Shown piece by piece: positions 1 through 9,075 of a stretch of DNA of 47,870 nt; the stretch's first letter is position 1, and each line of letters begins with the position of its first letter. The stretch is from Actinomycetota bacterium (GTDB taxonomy: Bacteria; Actinomycetota; CADDZG01; WHSQ01): assembly GCA_030447315.1 (NCBI GenBank), contig JAUJPD010000001.1, positions 1 to 47,870 of the forward strand, read 5' to 3'. Under the pieces are notes generated by a model. That model was not told the DNA's origin. It saw nothing but the letters and a program-made list of their open reading frames with translations, and made no database searches. The translations under genes and the position numbers were made by a program.

Positions 1-804
1 CTCTGGATCTCTATCCCCATGTTCGCCAACACCTGCTCCTCACCCGTCATACCTATGACGGCGTCTTGGTGGCAGTGAGGATGCAGCAACGCAGTAGCCG
101 TGAGCTGGGGCAGGTCAACATCTCGCGATGCCAGGAATTCGCCGAGAGTCATGAAGGAATCCGAGACTCGCTTCGCGACGTCGTCGTCGGGAAACAGCAT
201 CGGCAGCTCGTCTCTGAATACGGCTGTGCAGCTTGGTTCGAGACCGATGATCGTGGTTCCTGCAGCAACCTCGTGCGCAATCGCGTCGATCGAGGAACGC
301 AGAACCCTCCGCGCGGTGTCGAGCATCCGTAGTCGTAGAGCGGACGCCCGCAACAGAGCCCCTGCCGCGGGATCGAAACGCGAAAACCGGACCGTTCCAG
401 GACCTCGACAGCAGCTTTCGGAACCTCAGGATGCATGTAGTTATTGAACGTGTCGGCCCACAACAGCACCCGCTCGCTGGCTCCCGCAGTCGTGCACCGC
501 GAGCTGAACCACTCGCGGAACGTCTCCGTCGCGAAACGCAGCGCTGGTCGATCTTGCGCGATCCCCGCAGCGCCCTTCAAAGCGCCGGAGAGAACCGGGG
601 CGCTCAAATGAAGTTCACCAGGCGCGGAACGCGAGCCGAAAGCCGGGCCCAGAGGAAGATGAGCCCAAGGGCGTATGCCGCTCGCGGCCTCAGGCGACCC
701 TTGTAGTGCTGTGACATGAACTCCAGCTTGTAGGGGTCGACGACGACGCGGGGTGAAATGTCCCACGTAGGTACTTGCCGGATCTGGGTCATGCGCGTCT
801 CCAT
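1..804 (-). pseudogene. FAD/Fe-S oxidoreductase (D-lactate/glycolate oxidase type), C-terminal remnant
   Basis: Three frames on the minus strand together read as the C-terminal Fe-S (CCG-domain) half of a FAD-linked lactate/glycolate dehydrogenase. In order they are a segment around YKLEFMSQHYKGRLRPRAAY (~720-640), a segment with RVLLWADTFNNYMHPE and GLCCGRPLYDYG (~600-340), and a segment with EPSCTAVFRDELP and LLHPHCHQ running off the window edge. CCG, the Cys of EPSC and HCHQ are the cysteine motifs of this domain. Frames change near 603 and near 343; the second is repaired by one extra G in a GG run (GG-ATG). The roughly 500-residue N-terminal FAD domain and the ferredoxin cysteines are absent upstream, where the permease gene ends at 990. 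It is either a decayed remnant or a misassembled edge. The family call is firm; the exact substrate is unknown. Confidence 0.75.
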
Positions 805-989
805 TCCATCGATTCAGCCTCGGAGCGTGCCTAGCCGCCTTCAAGATCGTTTGCCGGCTGCCTCCGGATCGATTTCAAGATCAGTCAGGACGTTCAGTAC
901 CGGATCCTGGAGGTGCTGAGGAAGAAAAGCCACGCAGCCGATTAGGACGCGCCGGGGCAGGACCCGAAGTGGTTGCTGAGTCGCAGAGA

Positions 990-3221
990 TCAGGCCAGCG
1001 CACTCTCCACGCCGGCATCGTGGGCGAAGACGCAAGACACGCCTGCGTCCCGGACCCTCGCCCGCACCTCGTCCAGGTTCATGTCGTCACCGAGCGGGAA
1101 GATCGCCAGATCGGCTTCCTCAACCGGAGACGCCGACGCGTCCGGGACGACCACGCGACGGGTATCGCTGGGAAGACGGGCCGCCTCGGCGAGCGTATCG
1201 ACGTAATGCTCGGCGTCGGTTTTGTGCGCCTCATCGGCGGCCAGACCGACCAGTGTCAAGCGCGCCTGCCAGTTCTTGACGATCTGGAGCCCACATAGGG
1301 TCGCGAGGTCGAGGTTGGGGAGGTTCATCTCGAGCCGCCAAGAGGGCCCGTGATCTCCCAGCCACAGCGCTACCTCACGGCGCCGTCCCAGCCCCGTCTG
1401 CGGGTGCCGGGAGATGAGGACGACGCCGACCTGATTCTCGCGCGCCGCCCGCATGATCTCGTGGAGCTGCGCGTCCCGCTCCACCTCTTCGGGTACGGCC
1501 AACAGCACCACGTTCGGCGTGAGAAAACCCCCCGATACCGCTTGGATCGTTGCTGCCACGGCACCTTCGAAGGTGTCGCCATCGACGATCGTGGACGTAG
1601 CGAACAGCCCATCACGTCTCAGCTCGGTCGCCGCCTGATCCAGGACCTGTGACAGGTCGCCGCCTCCGACGCCGACGAGCTTGACGATCCCATTAGGCGC
1701 CGCGATCGAAGTGATCAGGGGCAACATCGCGCGTAAAGAAGAGCGCTCGTCCACGGGAACCAGCAGGTTCGGCTTCCACGCCCGTTCGTTCGTCCCTCCG
1801 AGCTCGACCACGCGGCGCGCCGCCCACTCGGCAACCGACACGAAGAGCCCGCTGCGGAGGTCGCCGCGCGGCGCGACCAGGTTTCGACGCACGAGGACCG
1901 CGTAGAACGTGAGGACGAGCCCGCTGGCGACGAGCCCGAAGATCGGGTTGATGATGAACATGACGAAGATGCAGCCACCAGCTCCTACGACCGGAACGAA
2001 CGTCGGGATCCTCATGAGTGGCCGGAAGCTGACCAGCCGCAGGCGCTGTTCGATCAGGACGACCACGTTGATCGTCGCGTAAGTGATCAGGAAGAACATC
2101 GTGATCAACGGCGCAATCGCGTTGAGGTTGCGCAAGAGCAAGGCTCCAAGGACAACGGCGCCGGTGACTATGGTTGCGTTGCGGGGCTCGCCGCGACGGT
2201 CCTGTCCCGCGAGCAAGCGGCTGGCAGGCACGACTCCGTTGGCCGCGATCGCCTGAAGGATCCGGGGAGCACCGACGATGGAACCGAGGGCCGACGACAG
2301 GGTCGCGCCGAGGAGTCCTGCGATCACGGCAGGACCCCACGCGGCGCGATCGATCATGACGTAGTAGTTGGAGACCAGCTCACCGGGCGAGGCCGAACGA
2401 GCCAGCCAGTAGGTAAGCAGGAGATAGACGACGAGGCTAACGGCGATGGCGGCCAAAGTGCCGCGCGGGATGCTCCGCCGTGGGTCCTTCAGGATCCCGG
2501 AAAGGTTGGCGCCGGCCATGATCCCCGTTGCGGCGGGGAAGAACACGGCGAAGACGGGCCAGAAAGAGGTGCCCCGGAGACCTGTCTCTGGAGCGCCGGG
2601 GAAGTCTCCCCATAGCGTGACCGACTGGGTCATCGAGCCATCCACAGCCGCGACCGCGACGGAGACCAGCGAGGCGATGATGGCAGCCAGGATCACGTAC
2701 TGGATGCGAAACGCGAGCCCCGGGCCGACGTACGCGACCAGGAACACGAATGCGAAGGTGACGAGGTCGACCAGCAGAGCAGGGGCGTCCGGTATCACGT
2801 ACTGAATGCCCGCACGGAAACCGAAGATGTACATGGCGACGGCAAGGGCTTGCGATGCATATAGCGGTATGCCGACCGCGCCTCCGACCTCGAGCCCGAG
2901 CGACTGGGAGATGACCGAGTAGGCGCCGCCGGCTCCGATGCGGATGTTCGTGACGAGTGATGACAGAGACAGCGCCGTCGCTCCCGTGATAGCGAAGGCT
3001 CCGAGGACGATGAGTACGGCGCCGGCCAGACCGGCGTTGCCGACGACCCAGCCCTGCCTCAGATACATGATGACGCCGAGGATCGTCAGAAGGGTCGGCG
3101 TGAATACCCCTTGGAAGGTGCCGAACCGCTTGCCTGTAGGCGGCGCCTCCTGAGGGCTCGAGGTCAGCCGCTCGCTGCTGTCGACCACGGTCTCCTCCGG
3201 GTTAGTCGGTGTTCGATCCAT
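990..3221 (-). CDS. SLC12-like amino-acid/cation-chloride cotransporter family permease
   Basis: This 743-residue protein has an APC-superfamily core of about 12 membrane segments (residues ~30-450). Its first segment region reads FGTFQGVFTPTLLTILGVIMYLRQGW in part, closely resembling the Na-K-Cl/K-Cl cotransporter (SLC12) start. A soluble C-terminal domain of about 270 residues follows (VPVDERSSLRAMLPLITSIA onward), as in bacterial SLC12 homologues. It probably moves cations, chloride or amino acids across the cytoplasmic membrane; the substrate cannot be read from sequence. The start at 3221 fits: a charged, flexible N-terminus of about 30 residues precedes the first helix. It stands alone and is convergent with nothing recognisable on the left. 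Confidence 0.85.
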   Translation of the reverse strand: MDRTPTNPEETVVDSSERLTSSPQEAPPTGKRFGTFQGVFTPTLLTILGVIMYLRQGWVVGNAGLAGAVLIVLGAFAITGATALSLSSLVTNIRIGAGGAYSVISQSLGLEVGGAVGIPLYASQALAVAMYIFGFRAGIQYVIPDAPALLVDLVTFAFVFLVAYVGPGLAFRIQYVILAAIIASLVSVAVAAVDGSMTQSVTLWGDFPGAPETGLRGTSFWPVFAVFFPAATGIMAGANLSGILKDPRRSIPRGTLAAIAVSLVVYLLLTYWLARSASPGELVSNYYVMIDRAAWGPAVIAGLLGATLSSALGSIVGAPRILQAIAANGVVPASRLLAGQDRRGEPRNATIVTGAVVLGALLLRNLNAIAPLITMFFLITYATINVVVLIEQRLRLVSFRPLMRIPTFVPVVGAGGCIFVMFIINPIFGLVASGLVLTFYAVLVRRNLVAPRGDLRSGLFVSVAEWAARRVVELGGTNERAWKPNLLVPVDERSSLRAMLPLITSIAAPNGIVKLVGVGGGDLSQVLDQAATELRRDGLFATSTIVDGDTFEGAVAATIQAVSGGFLTPNVVLLAVPEEVERDAQLHEIMRAARENQVGVVLISRHPQTGLGRRREVALWLGDHGPSWRLEMNLPNLDLATLCGLQIVKNWQARLTLVGLAADEAHKTDAEHYVDTLAEAARLPSDTRRVVVPDASASPVEEADLAIFPLGDDMNLDEVRARVRDAGVSCVFAHDAGVESALA

Positions 3222-3300
3222 CGTCCATCACGGCGTCATCCTGCGGGGGACGGGCAGCCTCTATCGCTTCTTTGGCGTGCCGAAGGGGATGGTACGTCGC

Positions 3301-3584
3301 TCTTCAGCAGCGGCAGGATCCTGAACTATTTCGGTCAGGAGCATGAGGATCCATGTGGCTTCTGTGACAACTGCGCGGCCGGATCTTCGACCGAGGCGGC
3401 CGAAGACCATCCCTTCCCGGTGAACAGTCGGGTCGAGCATCCCGAATGGGGCGAGGGGCTGATCGTTCGTTACGAGGGCGACACGGTCACCGTCCTCTTC
3501 GATCGCGACGGCTACCGCTCGCTCTCGCTGGAGATCGTGAACGAACGCGGCCTGCTTCAGGGGGTCCGCCAACCGGAGCCATAG
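3301..3584 (+). pseudogene. RecQ-type DNA helicase, C-terminal remnant
   Basis: The frame reads ILNYFGQEHEDPCGFCDNC, the second half of the RecQ zinc-binding module. It then gives a C-terminal module with PFPVNSRVEHPEWGEGLIVRY and TVLFDRDGYRSLSLEIV, typical of actinobacterial RecQ ends. The two helicase domains and the first zinc cysteine (normally in a CRR motif just before) are missing. Upstream sequence in the same frame (3111-3300) is not helicase-like and overlaps the permease start. It is therefore a truncated relic of about 90 codons, probably non-functional, or the product of a deletion or assembly join near 3300. Confidence 0.75.
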
Positions 3585-3612
3585 CGCTCCAGAGCCCTCC
3601 TCTCCTTGTTGC

Positions 3613-3768
3613 CTAGGAGAGCTTGCTGATCAGGACCGCAAGAAGTGGGATAACGCCGATCACGACGATGAAGCCCAGGACCACCAGCAGAGTGCGTCGA
3701 TTCGAGCGGCGGGCCGCCACTTGCTCCTCTGTAAGCGCCGGTTCCTCGTGTGCCACGACGACGATCAT
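3613..3768 (-). CDS. Small single-pass membrane protein (51 aa)
   Basis: The frame starts with ATG at 3768 and stops with TAG at 3613. A short charged N-terminus (HEEPALTEEQVAARRSNRR) is followed by one strongly hydrophobic helix of about 22 residues (LLVVLGFIVVIGVIPLLAVL). The RR just before the helix suggests an N-in orientation. No clear Shine-Dalgarno is seen, and a GTG a few codons later could be the start. It is divergent from the hydrolase at 3779 with almost no space between. Function is unknown; coding status rests on the clean charged-then-hydrophobic layout. Confidence 0.5.
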   Translation of the reverse strand: MIVVVAHEEPALTEEQVAARRSNRRTLLVVLGFIVVIGVIPLLAVLISKLS

Positions 3769-3778
3769 GCCAGGAGCA

Positions 3779-4699
3779 ATGACAGCAGAGTCGCGATCAG
3801 ATCAGTCCACTCGTCCGCTAGGTTCCGTGGTCGTGGAGCGAGACATCACCGAGGGAGTCGTCTCTTTCGGCGAATGGCATACCTGGTACCGCATCGTCGG
3901 TAAGAGCGGTTCATGTGCGCCGCTCATCTGTCTGCACGGCGGGCCGGGCTCATCCCACCACTACTTCGCACGACTGGAAGGTCTGGCAGCCACCGGACGC
4001 CCGGTTGTCGTCTACGACCAGGTCGGATGTGGAGCTTCGTCGCGTCCGTCGGTCGAGCAACTCGATGTAGGTGTCTTCGTCGAAGAGCTTGCGAACCTGC
4101 GCGAACGTCTCGGCCTCCAACAAGCCTTCGTGCTGGGGACCTCGTGGGGCGGCATGCTCGCTATGGAGTATGCGCTGACCCAGCCGGAAGGCCTCCTCGG
4201 CCTCGTTCTCAACTCGACGCTGGTGGATGCAAAGACCTGGGCGGACGAGGCGGCGAGGCTCCGCGACGAGCTGCCTGAGGAACATGCGACGGCGCTGCGC
4301 ACCGGGGACATCGACGATCCCGCTTACCAAGAGGCCGACCACGTGTTGAACGCTCGCCACTTCTGCCGGTTGCCCGACGCGGTGGAGATACAGCGGGTGT
4401 TGGAAGCGCGGGGTAAAGAGGTTTATCGATCTATGTGGGGGCCGAACGAGTGGACGATGACCGGAAAGCTCGCCGGCTGGGACGTCCGGGACCGAGTCCA
4501 CGAGATAAGAGTTCCCGTCCTGCTGACCGCGGGCCGCCACGATATGTGCACGCCGGTCATCTTCAAGCAGCTCCAGGATGCGTTCCCGGCGGCCCCTAGC
4601 CTCGTGTTCGAGAACAGCTCCCACACGCCTTATCTAGAAGAAGCGGACGCCTTCATCGAGACACTGGACGCCTTCTGTAGGAGCGCGGAGCTGGACTAG
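3779..4699 (+). CDS. pip: Proline iminopeptidase-like alpha/beta hydrolase (S33)
   Basis: This is an alpha/beta-hydrolase with the proline iminopeptidase signature. HGGPG forms the oxyanion region (~residue 55 of the mature frame), the nucleophile Ser lies in GTSWGG, the acid Asp in TAGRHDMCTP and the His in SSHTPYLEE. These enzymes remove N-terminal proline from peptides or hydrolyse related amides and esters. The ATG at 3779 is preceded by AGGAG but only 2 nt away; GTG at 3827 or 3833 would start closer to the conserved domain. It ends 3 bp from the convergent ABC ATPase gene. Confidence 0.85.
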   Translation: MTAESRSDQSTRPLGSVVVERDITEGVVSFGEWHTWYRIVGKSGSCAPLICLHGGPGSSHHYFARLEGLAATGRPVVVYDQVGCGASSRPSVEQLDVGVFVEELANLRERLGLQQAFVLGTSWGGMLAMEYALTQPEGLLGLVLNSTLVDAKTWADEAARLRDELPEEHATALRTGDIDDPAYQEADHVLNARHFCRLPDAVEIQRVLEARGKEVYRSMWGPNEWTMTGKLAGWDVRDRVHEIRVPVLLTAGRHDMCTPVIFKQLQDAFPAAPSLVFENSSHTPYLEEADAFIETLDAFCRSAELD

Positions 4700-4702
4700 G
4701 AG

Positions 4703-6157
4703 TCACAGCCCCGCAGATACAGAGCGGACCGCTCCATCCCGCATCGAGATCACCTCGTCGCAGCGGGCCGCAAGCTCCTCGTTGTGGGTTGCGACGAGAC
4801 AGCACGTTCCCGAGTTAGCCGCCGCACGGAGCGCGCAGAAGACGCCTTCCGCCCAGCCCTTGTCCTGGTGTCCGCTCGGCTCGTCTGCGAGCAGAAGCCG
4901 CGGCCGAAGCAAGAGCCCCCGCGCCAGAGCCGCCCTTTGCTGTTGTCCTGTAGAGGTCTGCGATGGATGTCGGTCTGCGAGCTCCGTGAGGCCGAGCTCG
5001 TCCAAGAGGTCGTCGACCCGCTGCACCTCGTTGGCCGTACTCCGGTCGAGGCGGGCCGGGTAGGCGACGTTCTCTCTGATGGTGAGCTCCTCTAAGAGGC
5101 CGTGTTTCTGGGGAAGGATCGCCACCTCTCTCCATCCCAAGATGCCGTGGCTGCCACGGTCCCAGCGGATCTGGCCGGCATCCGGTTCCTCCCACCCGGC
5201 CAGCAGTGACAGCAGCGTGGTCTTGCCAGAGCCCGACGGGCCCACTAGTGCCGTGACGGTTGCCGGTTGCAGCTCCACAGACACGCGGTCGAGGGCATGG
5301 ACCTCTTCGCTCCCACGCCGGTATCTCTTCGAGATCTCATCCACTGTCACGATCGGCGTCGCTCGGCGCGGTCGTTCCGTATGCTGCGTGGCGCGCTGTG
5401 TCGCATGCTGTGGTTGGTAGAGCGCGTTGCCGCGCTGGACGTCAAGCTTCCGCCGCTGAGAAGCGTGCGGCTTTCCCGTTTGGTCGGTCACCAGGCCATG
5501 GTCGATGTGGATGCGGTGGTCGGCCATCTCGGCGACCTTGGAATCATGTGTGGCGATCACGAAGCTCACGCCTAGGCTGCGCAGATCGGCTATGAGCTCT
5601 AACAGAGCGTGTCCGGAGGCAGAATCGAGCTCGGCCGTGGGCTCGTCCGCTACCACCAAGCGCGGTGAAGACGACAACACCGATGCGAAAGCTGCGCGCT
5701 GCTGCTCGCCCCCCGACAACTGATGGGGGTAGTGCTGGCTTCGCCCGGCGATGCCCAGGTGTTGCAGTAGGTCGGCGTGGGAGAGGCGGCTCTTTCCGTC
5801 CGCTCTTTTTGCCATCAGTTCCAGGTGCTCCGCGACCGTCAGATGGGCGATGAAGTTGTCACCGGGACGTTGGAAGACGTAGCCGACGAGGTCTTGCCTG
5901 ATCCTTCGTAGTGCGGCGGGCGCCACATCGGTCAAGACGTGGCCGTCTACGACCACGGTTCCGGTCGAGGCGGTGTCGAGACCTGCGAGGAGACGCAGCA
6001 GTGTCGACTTGCCACTGCCGGATGGTCCGATCACTGCCGTCACCGACGCCGCCGCTATCTCCGCGTTTACGCCGCGCAGCGCCTCCACGTGCGCGCTCTC
6101 GGTCCGGTAGGTCTTCACCAGGTCTTTGACATACGCCAGCGGCTCAGCCTCCTGCAC
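4703..6157 (-). CDS. ABC transporter ATPase with two fused nucleotide-binding domains (LolD/MacB type)
   Basis: One 484-residue chain carries two complete ABC ATPase domains of the LolD/FtsE/MacB type. Domain 1 has GPSGSGKST (Walker A), LSGGEQQR (signature), VVADEPTAELD (Walker B) and ATHDSK (H-loop). Domain 2 has GPSGSGKTT, a changed signature STGQQQR in place of LSGGQ, LLLADEPSGHQD and ATHNEE. A His/Gln/Arg-rich linker joins them at about residues 225-265. GTG at 6157 overlaps the end of the permease gene by 14 nt; an in-frame GTG at 6181 is an alternative. It powers the FtsX-type permease encoded just upstream. Fusion of both ATPases is unusual because most relatives act as homodimers. Confidence 0.85.
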   Translation of the reverse strand: MQEAEPLAYVKDLVKTYRTESAHVEALRGVNAEIAAASVTAVIGPSGSGKSTLLRLLAGLDTASTGTVVVDGHVLTDVAPAALRRIRQDLVGYVFQRPGDNFIAHLTVAEHLELMAKRADGKSRLSHADLLQHLGIAGRSQHYPHQLSGGEQQRAAFASVLSSSPRLVVADEPTAELDSASGHALLELIADLRSLGVSFVIATHDSKVAEMADHRIHIDHGLVTDQTGKPHASQRRKLDVQRGNALYQPQHATQRATQHTERPRRATPIVTVDEISKRYRRGSEEVHALDRVSVELQPATVTALVGPSGSGKTTLLSLLAGWEEPDAGQIRWDRGSHGILGWREVAILPQKHGLLEELTIRENVAYPARLDRSTANEVQRVDDLLDELGLTELADRHPSQTSTGQQQRAALARGLLLRPRLLLADEPSGHQDKGWAEGVFCALRAAANSGTCCLVATHNEELAARCDEVISMRDGAVRSVSAGL

Positions 6158-8912
6158 GGAGCACCCCCGCGAAGTCGGCACGGTCCGAAACCCTGGACAC
6201 GGTGGCGCCGATCGCGACCCCGGTCAGCGCAACTCCTAGTCCCAACACCACCCCTGTTCTGATCGGAGGCGTGAACAAGACCTCCGGAGGGATCGCCGGT
6301 AGTGGCTCGATGTGTGGAAGCACGACCCAGGCAGCGACCAGACCGAGAAGAGCGGCTGCGGCGAACGCCCCCAGAACGAGCCATTCGAGCTCGACGATCA
6401 CCGCGGTCATGTGTTTCAGTCTCGACAGACCCATCCGGCGCGACAGCGCGTAGGCGACCGTGCGTGATCTTTGCTGTGCCTGCAGGTAGAACACCATCGC
6501 GACGATCGCAAGTGCACCTGCTCCGGCTCCGAGTCCACTGAGATAACGGAAGGTGCGAACCACGGTGGCTATCGAGGGCAGGTTCGCCACCTCATCCGCA
6601 GTCACCGGCAGCGTCAAGATCAACCCGGCGTCGGCCACAGCTTCGTTGATGTCGTCGAGACCTCCCTTGAACCAAACCTCGTTCTGGTCGACGAACGAAG
6701 ACAGCGGATTGGCGCCGTTGGCTGCGGTCAGCGACTCGGCAGCCTCTCGCGCCATGACAAGCGCGGGACCGCTTTCCGTCACGCCCGGAAAGCTCGCGGC
6801 ATTGGCCACCACCTGAAGTGGCACCACGGTGCCGGAAGCTTCCATGGTGAGGTCGCGTCGCTCATCTCCCACGACGACGACCGGCACGACTCCCTTCACC
6901 GCGGGCCCGAGTGCAGCGGTGATGGGTTCCAGCGCGGATCCGGCGAAGCTGTCATGCCAGTAAGCGGTGGCGGCGAAAGTGACCGGATCGATCAACAGCA
7001 GATCGACATCTTGCTCGCTGCCGCTCAGTTGGACGCTTTCCGGTATGCGCGTTATCCGGGTTGCCGGTATCCCGAGGCCATCCTGCGATAGGTCGACACC
7101 CTCGGCCACCTCGGCTTTGAGATCGCTGCCGACAAACAGATGCGATTTGGCATCGACGGTTGTTGAGAGCGAGGACACGAGCACCTGGGTGTAGATCAAG
7201 ACCCCGAACGCCAAGACGCAAGACGTCACGAGAGAGACGGCGAGGCGTCTCGCTCCACCCACCCTGCGCGTCGCTAGGTACAAAGCCATAGGCGCTCTGT
7301 CGGCCTTCTTCGACAGCAGCCGCATCAGTGCGCGCATCCCGCGCGCAGCAGCGCCGCCGAAGCCCGCGATAGCGGCGATCGGGAAAACCAACAGAAAGAT
7401 GCTCGGCCGGGAGACGCCGCCTGCTTGCGCGGGGACCAGAGCGGCCCCCTCGACGATGCGCTTGAAGCAGTAAGCCGCCGCGAGCAGCGCCCCGATCTCC
7501 CATGGAACCGACGCAAGCGTCCGCAAGCGACGGAGGCCTACCTCGGAACGCCGAAAGAAAGCGACGCCGGCGGCTACGCCTATCAAGAGCAGTCCGGCGG
7601 GTAGGGCAGCGGCGCCCCTGAAGACGGCCTCCGCGCGTGCTCCGGGGTCGACCTTCCCCGGCCCCCACGTCTCCACAACCGCCAGGGCGGTGACGGTCCC
7701 CAGCGCGGTCCCGACGACGGCCGGAACAACCGCCTCGACCCCGCTCCGCAAGGCGAAGGCGAACGGGGTCGTGCCGTGCGTTGCCAGGAACGTGGATTCC
7801 GTCGCGCGACGGGCAACCAGAGATACACCCGCAGACGCGACCACTGCCAGGGCCACGAGCAATGCAGCTTGTGAGAGCAGCTCGACCGGCCCTCGGATAG
7901 CGGCCACCGTCTCGCTGGTCTGGAGCACGATCGACGGGAGGAAAGATCCGAAGTTGACCTGGCCGTTGCCGGCCAAACATGCCCTCAAGCACCGGAAGGC
8001 CTTCGCGATCGATGCGTCGTCACTCGCGAACTCGGCGCGAAGCCTGTCTTGTGATCGTTCGAGATCCTGCGCCTGGGCGAGCGACAGCTCCGCGTTCTCA
8101 GGCAGAGGGTGTTGCCAGGTGAAGATGGCCTGGTTCTCTCCCAGTTGGGTTGCCGTTCGCGCGAGTTCGTCGGGTTGCATCATCAGGAACGGAGGGGCGC
8201 CGCGAAGCCCGCAGCGCCGGGATAGATCTGCGCGCTCAGACCGATCCAGTAGGGCCGAGGGAACGGCCTTTCCACCAGGGATCGGTAGATGCCTCCACCT
8301 CGACCTCGACGGAGCGGTCGTCTCCCACCACCTCGACGATGTCTCCTGGTTCGACGCCCAGCGCGGCGGCCGTCGTGCTCGCGATCCGCGCCCTCGCCAT
8401 CTCGGGCGATGACATCGACATGGTCCTCGAAGCCGGTGCGAGACAGGAGTCGGACCGGTTCTGCGGTCGAGTTGCCAACAGTGACCTCGGCTTCGGGACC
8501 CAGCAACGTGACGACCTGTTCTCCCAGCCCCATATCCGACACCGCGTCTTGCAAGAGGGCTCCCCGTTGTTCCCACAGAGGCGGCGCTTGCGGCGAGGTA
8601 TCCAACCCGGAATCGGCCGCGGGCGGTTCGACTGGCGGGCCGCTTAGCTCGCCCGACTGCATGACCGAGATTCCTGCGCTGTAGCGATCCGAATCCTCGA
8701 TCTTCTGTCCCAACGTGGCCGAGGCAGGCGCGGAGAGGAACACCGGAACAGAAGCAGCGGTGAAGGCCAAGAGGAGGGCTCCCCACGGCGACGCCCGCGA
8801 ACAGTCCCCGAAAGCGGAACATGACCCAGGGGGCCTTACGCCACAGAGGGCCGATCCGGTTACGGGTCACTCGACGCCGTTGAACCGGATCTCGCTCCGG
8901 GGCCACGTCCAC
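6144..8912 (-). CDS. MacB/FtsX-family ABC permease (frameshifted N-terminal third)
   Basis: This large permease of about 920 residues has several membrane segments and extracytoplasmic domains. The last 680 residues are one open frame with FtsX-type helices, e.g. LGAGAGALAIVAMVFYLQAQQRS and the final AALLGLVAAWVVLP block. The N-terminal third switches frame four times: near 8800 (after RFRGLFAGVAVG, to ALLLAFTAASVPVFLSAPAS), near 8430, near 8250 and near 8190. The changes cancel out. The joined product starts with a membrane helix and a large periplasmic-type domain. It is co-transcribed with the ATPase that follows. It could be a true pseudogene, but an intact partner gene argues for sequence errors. 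Substrate is unknown (lipid, lipoprotein or peptide in the family). Confidence 0.75.
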   Translation of the reverse strand: MDVAPERDPVQRRRVTRNRIGPLWRKAPWVMFRFRGLFAGVAVGSPPLGLHRCFCSGVPLRACLGHVGTEDRGFGSLQRRNLGHAVGRAKRPASRTARGRFRVGYLAASAASVGTTGSPLARRGVGYGAGRTGRHVAGSRSRGHCWQLDRRTGPTPVSHRLRGPCRCHRPRWRGRGSRARRPPRWASNQETSSRWWETTAPSRSRWRHLPIPGGKAVPSALLDRSERADLSRRCGLRGAPPFLMMQPDELARTATQLGENQAIFTWQHPLPENAELSLAQAQDLERSQDRLRAEFASDDASIAKAFRCLRACLAGNGQVNFGSFLPSIVLQTSETVAAIRGPVELLSQAALLVALAVVASAGVSLVARRATESTFLATHGTTPFAFALRSGVEAVVPAVVGTALGTVTALAVVETWGPGKVDPGARAEAVFRGAAALPAGLLLIGVAAGVAFFRRSEVGLRRLRTLASVPWEIGALLAAAYCFKRIVEGAALVPAQAGGVSRPSIFLLVFPIAAIAGFGGAAARGMRALMRLLSKKADRAPMALYLATRRVGGARRLAVSLVTSCVLAFGVLIYTQVLVSSLSTTVDAKSHLFVGSDLKAEVAEGVDLSQDGLGIPATRITRIPESVQLSGSEQDVDLLLIDPVTFAATAYWHDSFAGSALEPITAALGPAVKGVVPVVVVGDERRDLTMEASGTVVPLQVVANAASFPGVTESGPALVMAREAAESLTAANGANPLSSFVDQNEVWFKGGLDDINEAVADAGLILTLPVTADEVANLPSIATVVRTFRYLSGLGAGAGALAIVAMVFYLQAQQRSRTVAYALSRRMGLSRLKHMTAVIVELEWLVLGAFAAAALLGLVAAWVVLPHIEPLPAIPPEVLFTPPIRTGVVLGLGVALTGVAIGATVSRVSDRADFAGVLRAGG

Positions 8913-9075
8913 GGCCAGACCCTACTAGCGGTGTCGTAGGTGGTCTGCGTCAAGAAGAGCGGCTCACCACCCTGCGACCGCAGCGGCGGCCCCAAGGCCG
9001 ACTGGCCGGAACATCGTTAGCCGATAGAGGTGTCCGGTACGGCAGTCGGGTAAGCGACCGACCACCAGGCATGCC

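Noticed and set aside
835-945. Plus-strand frame ending RIDFKISQDVQYRILEVLRKK and a stop
   Set aside because: The make-up looks coding, but it is only ~36 codons, has no start signal and matches no family I know; it may be a relic.
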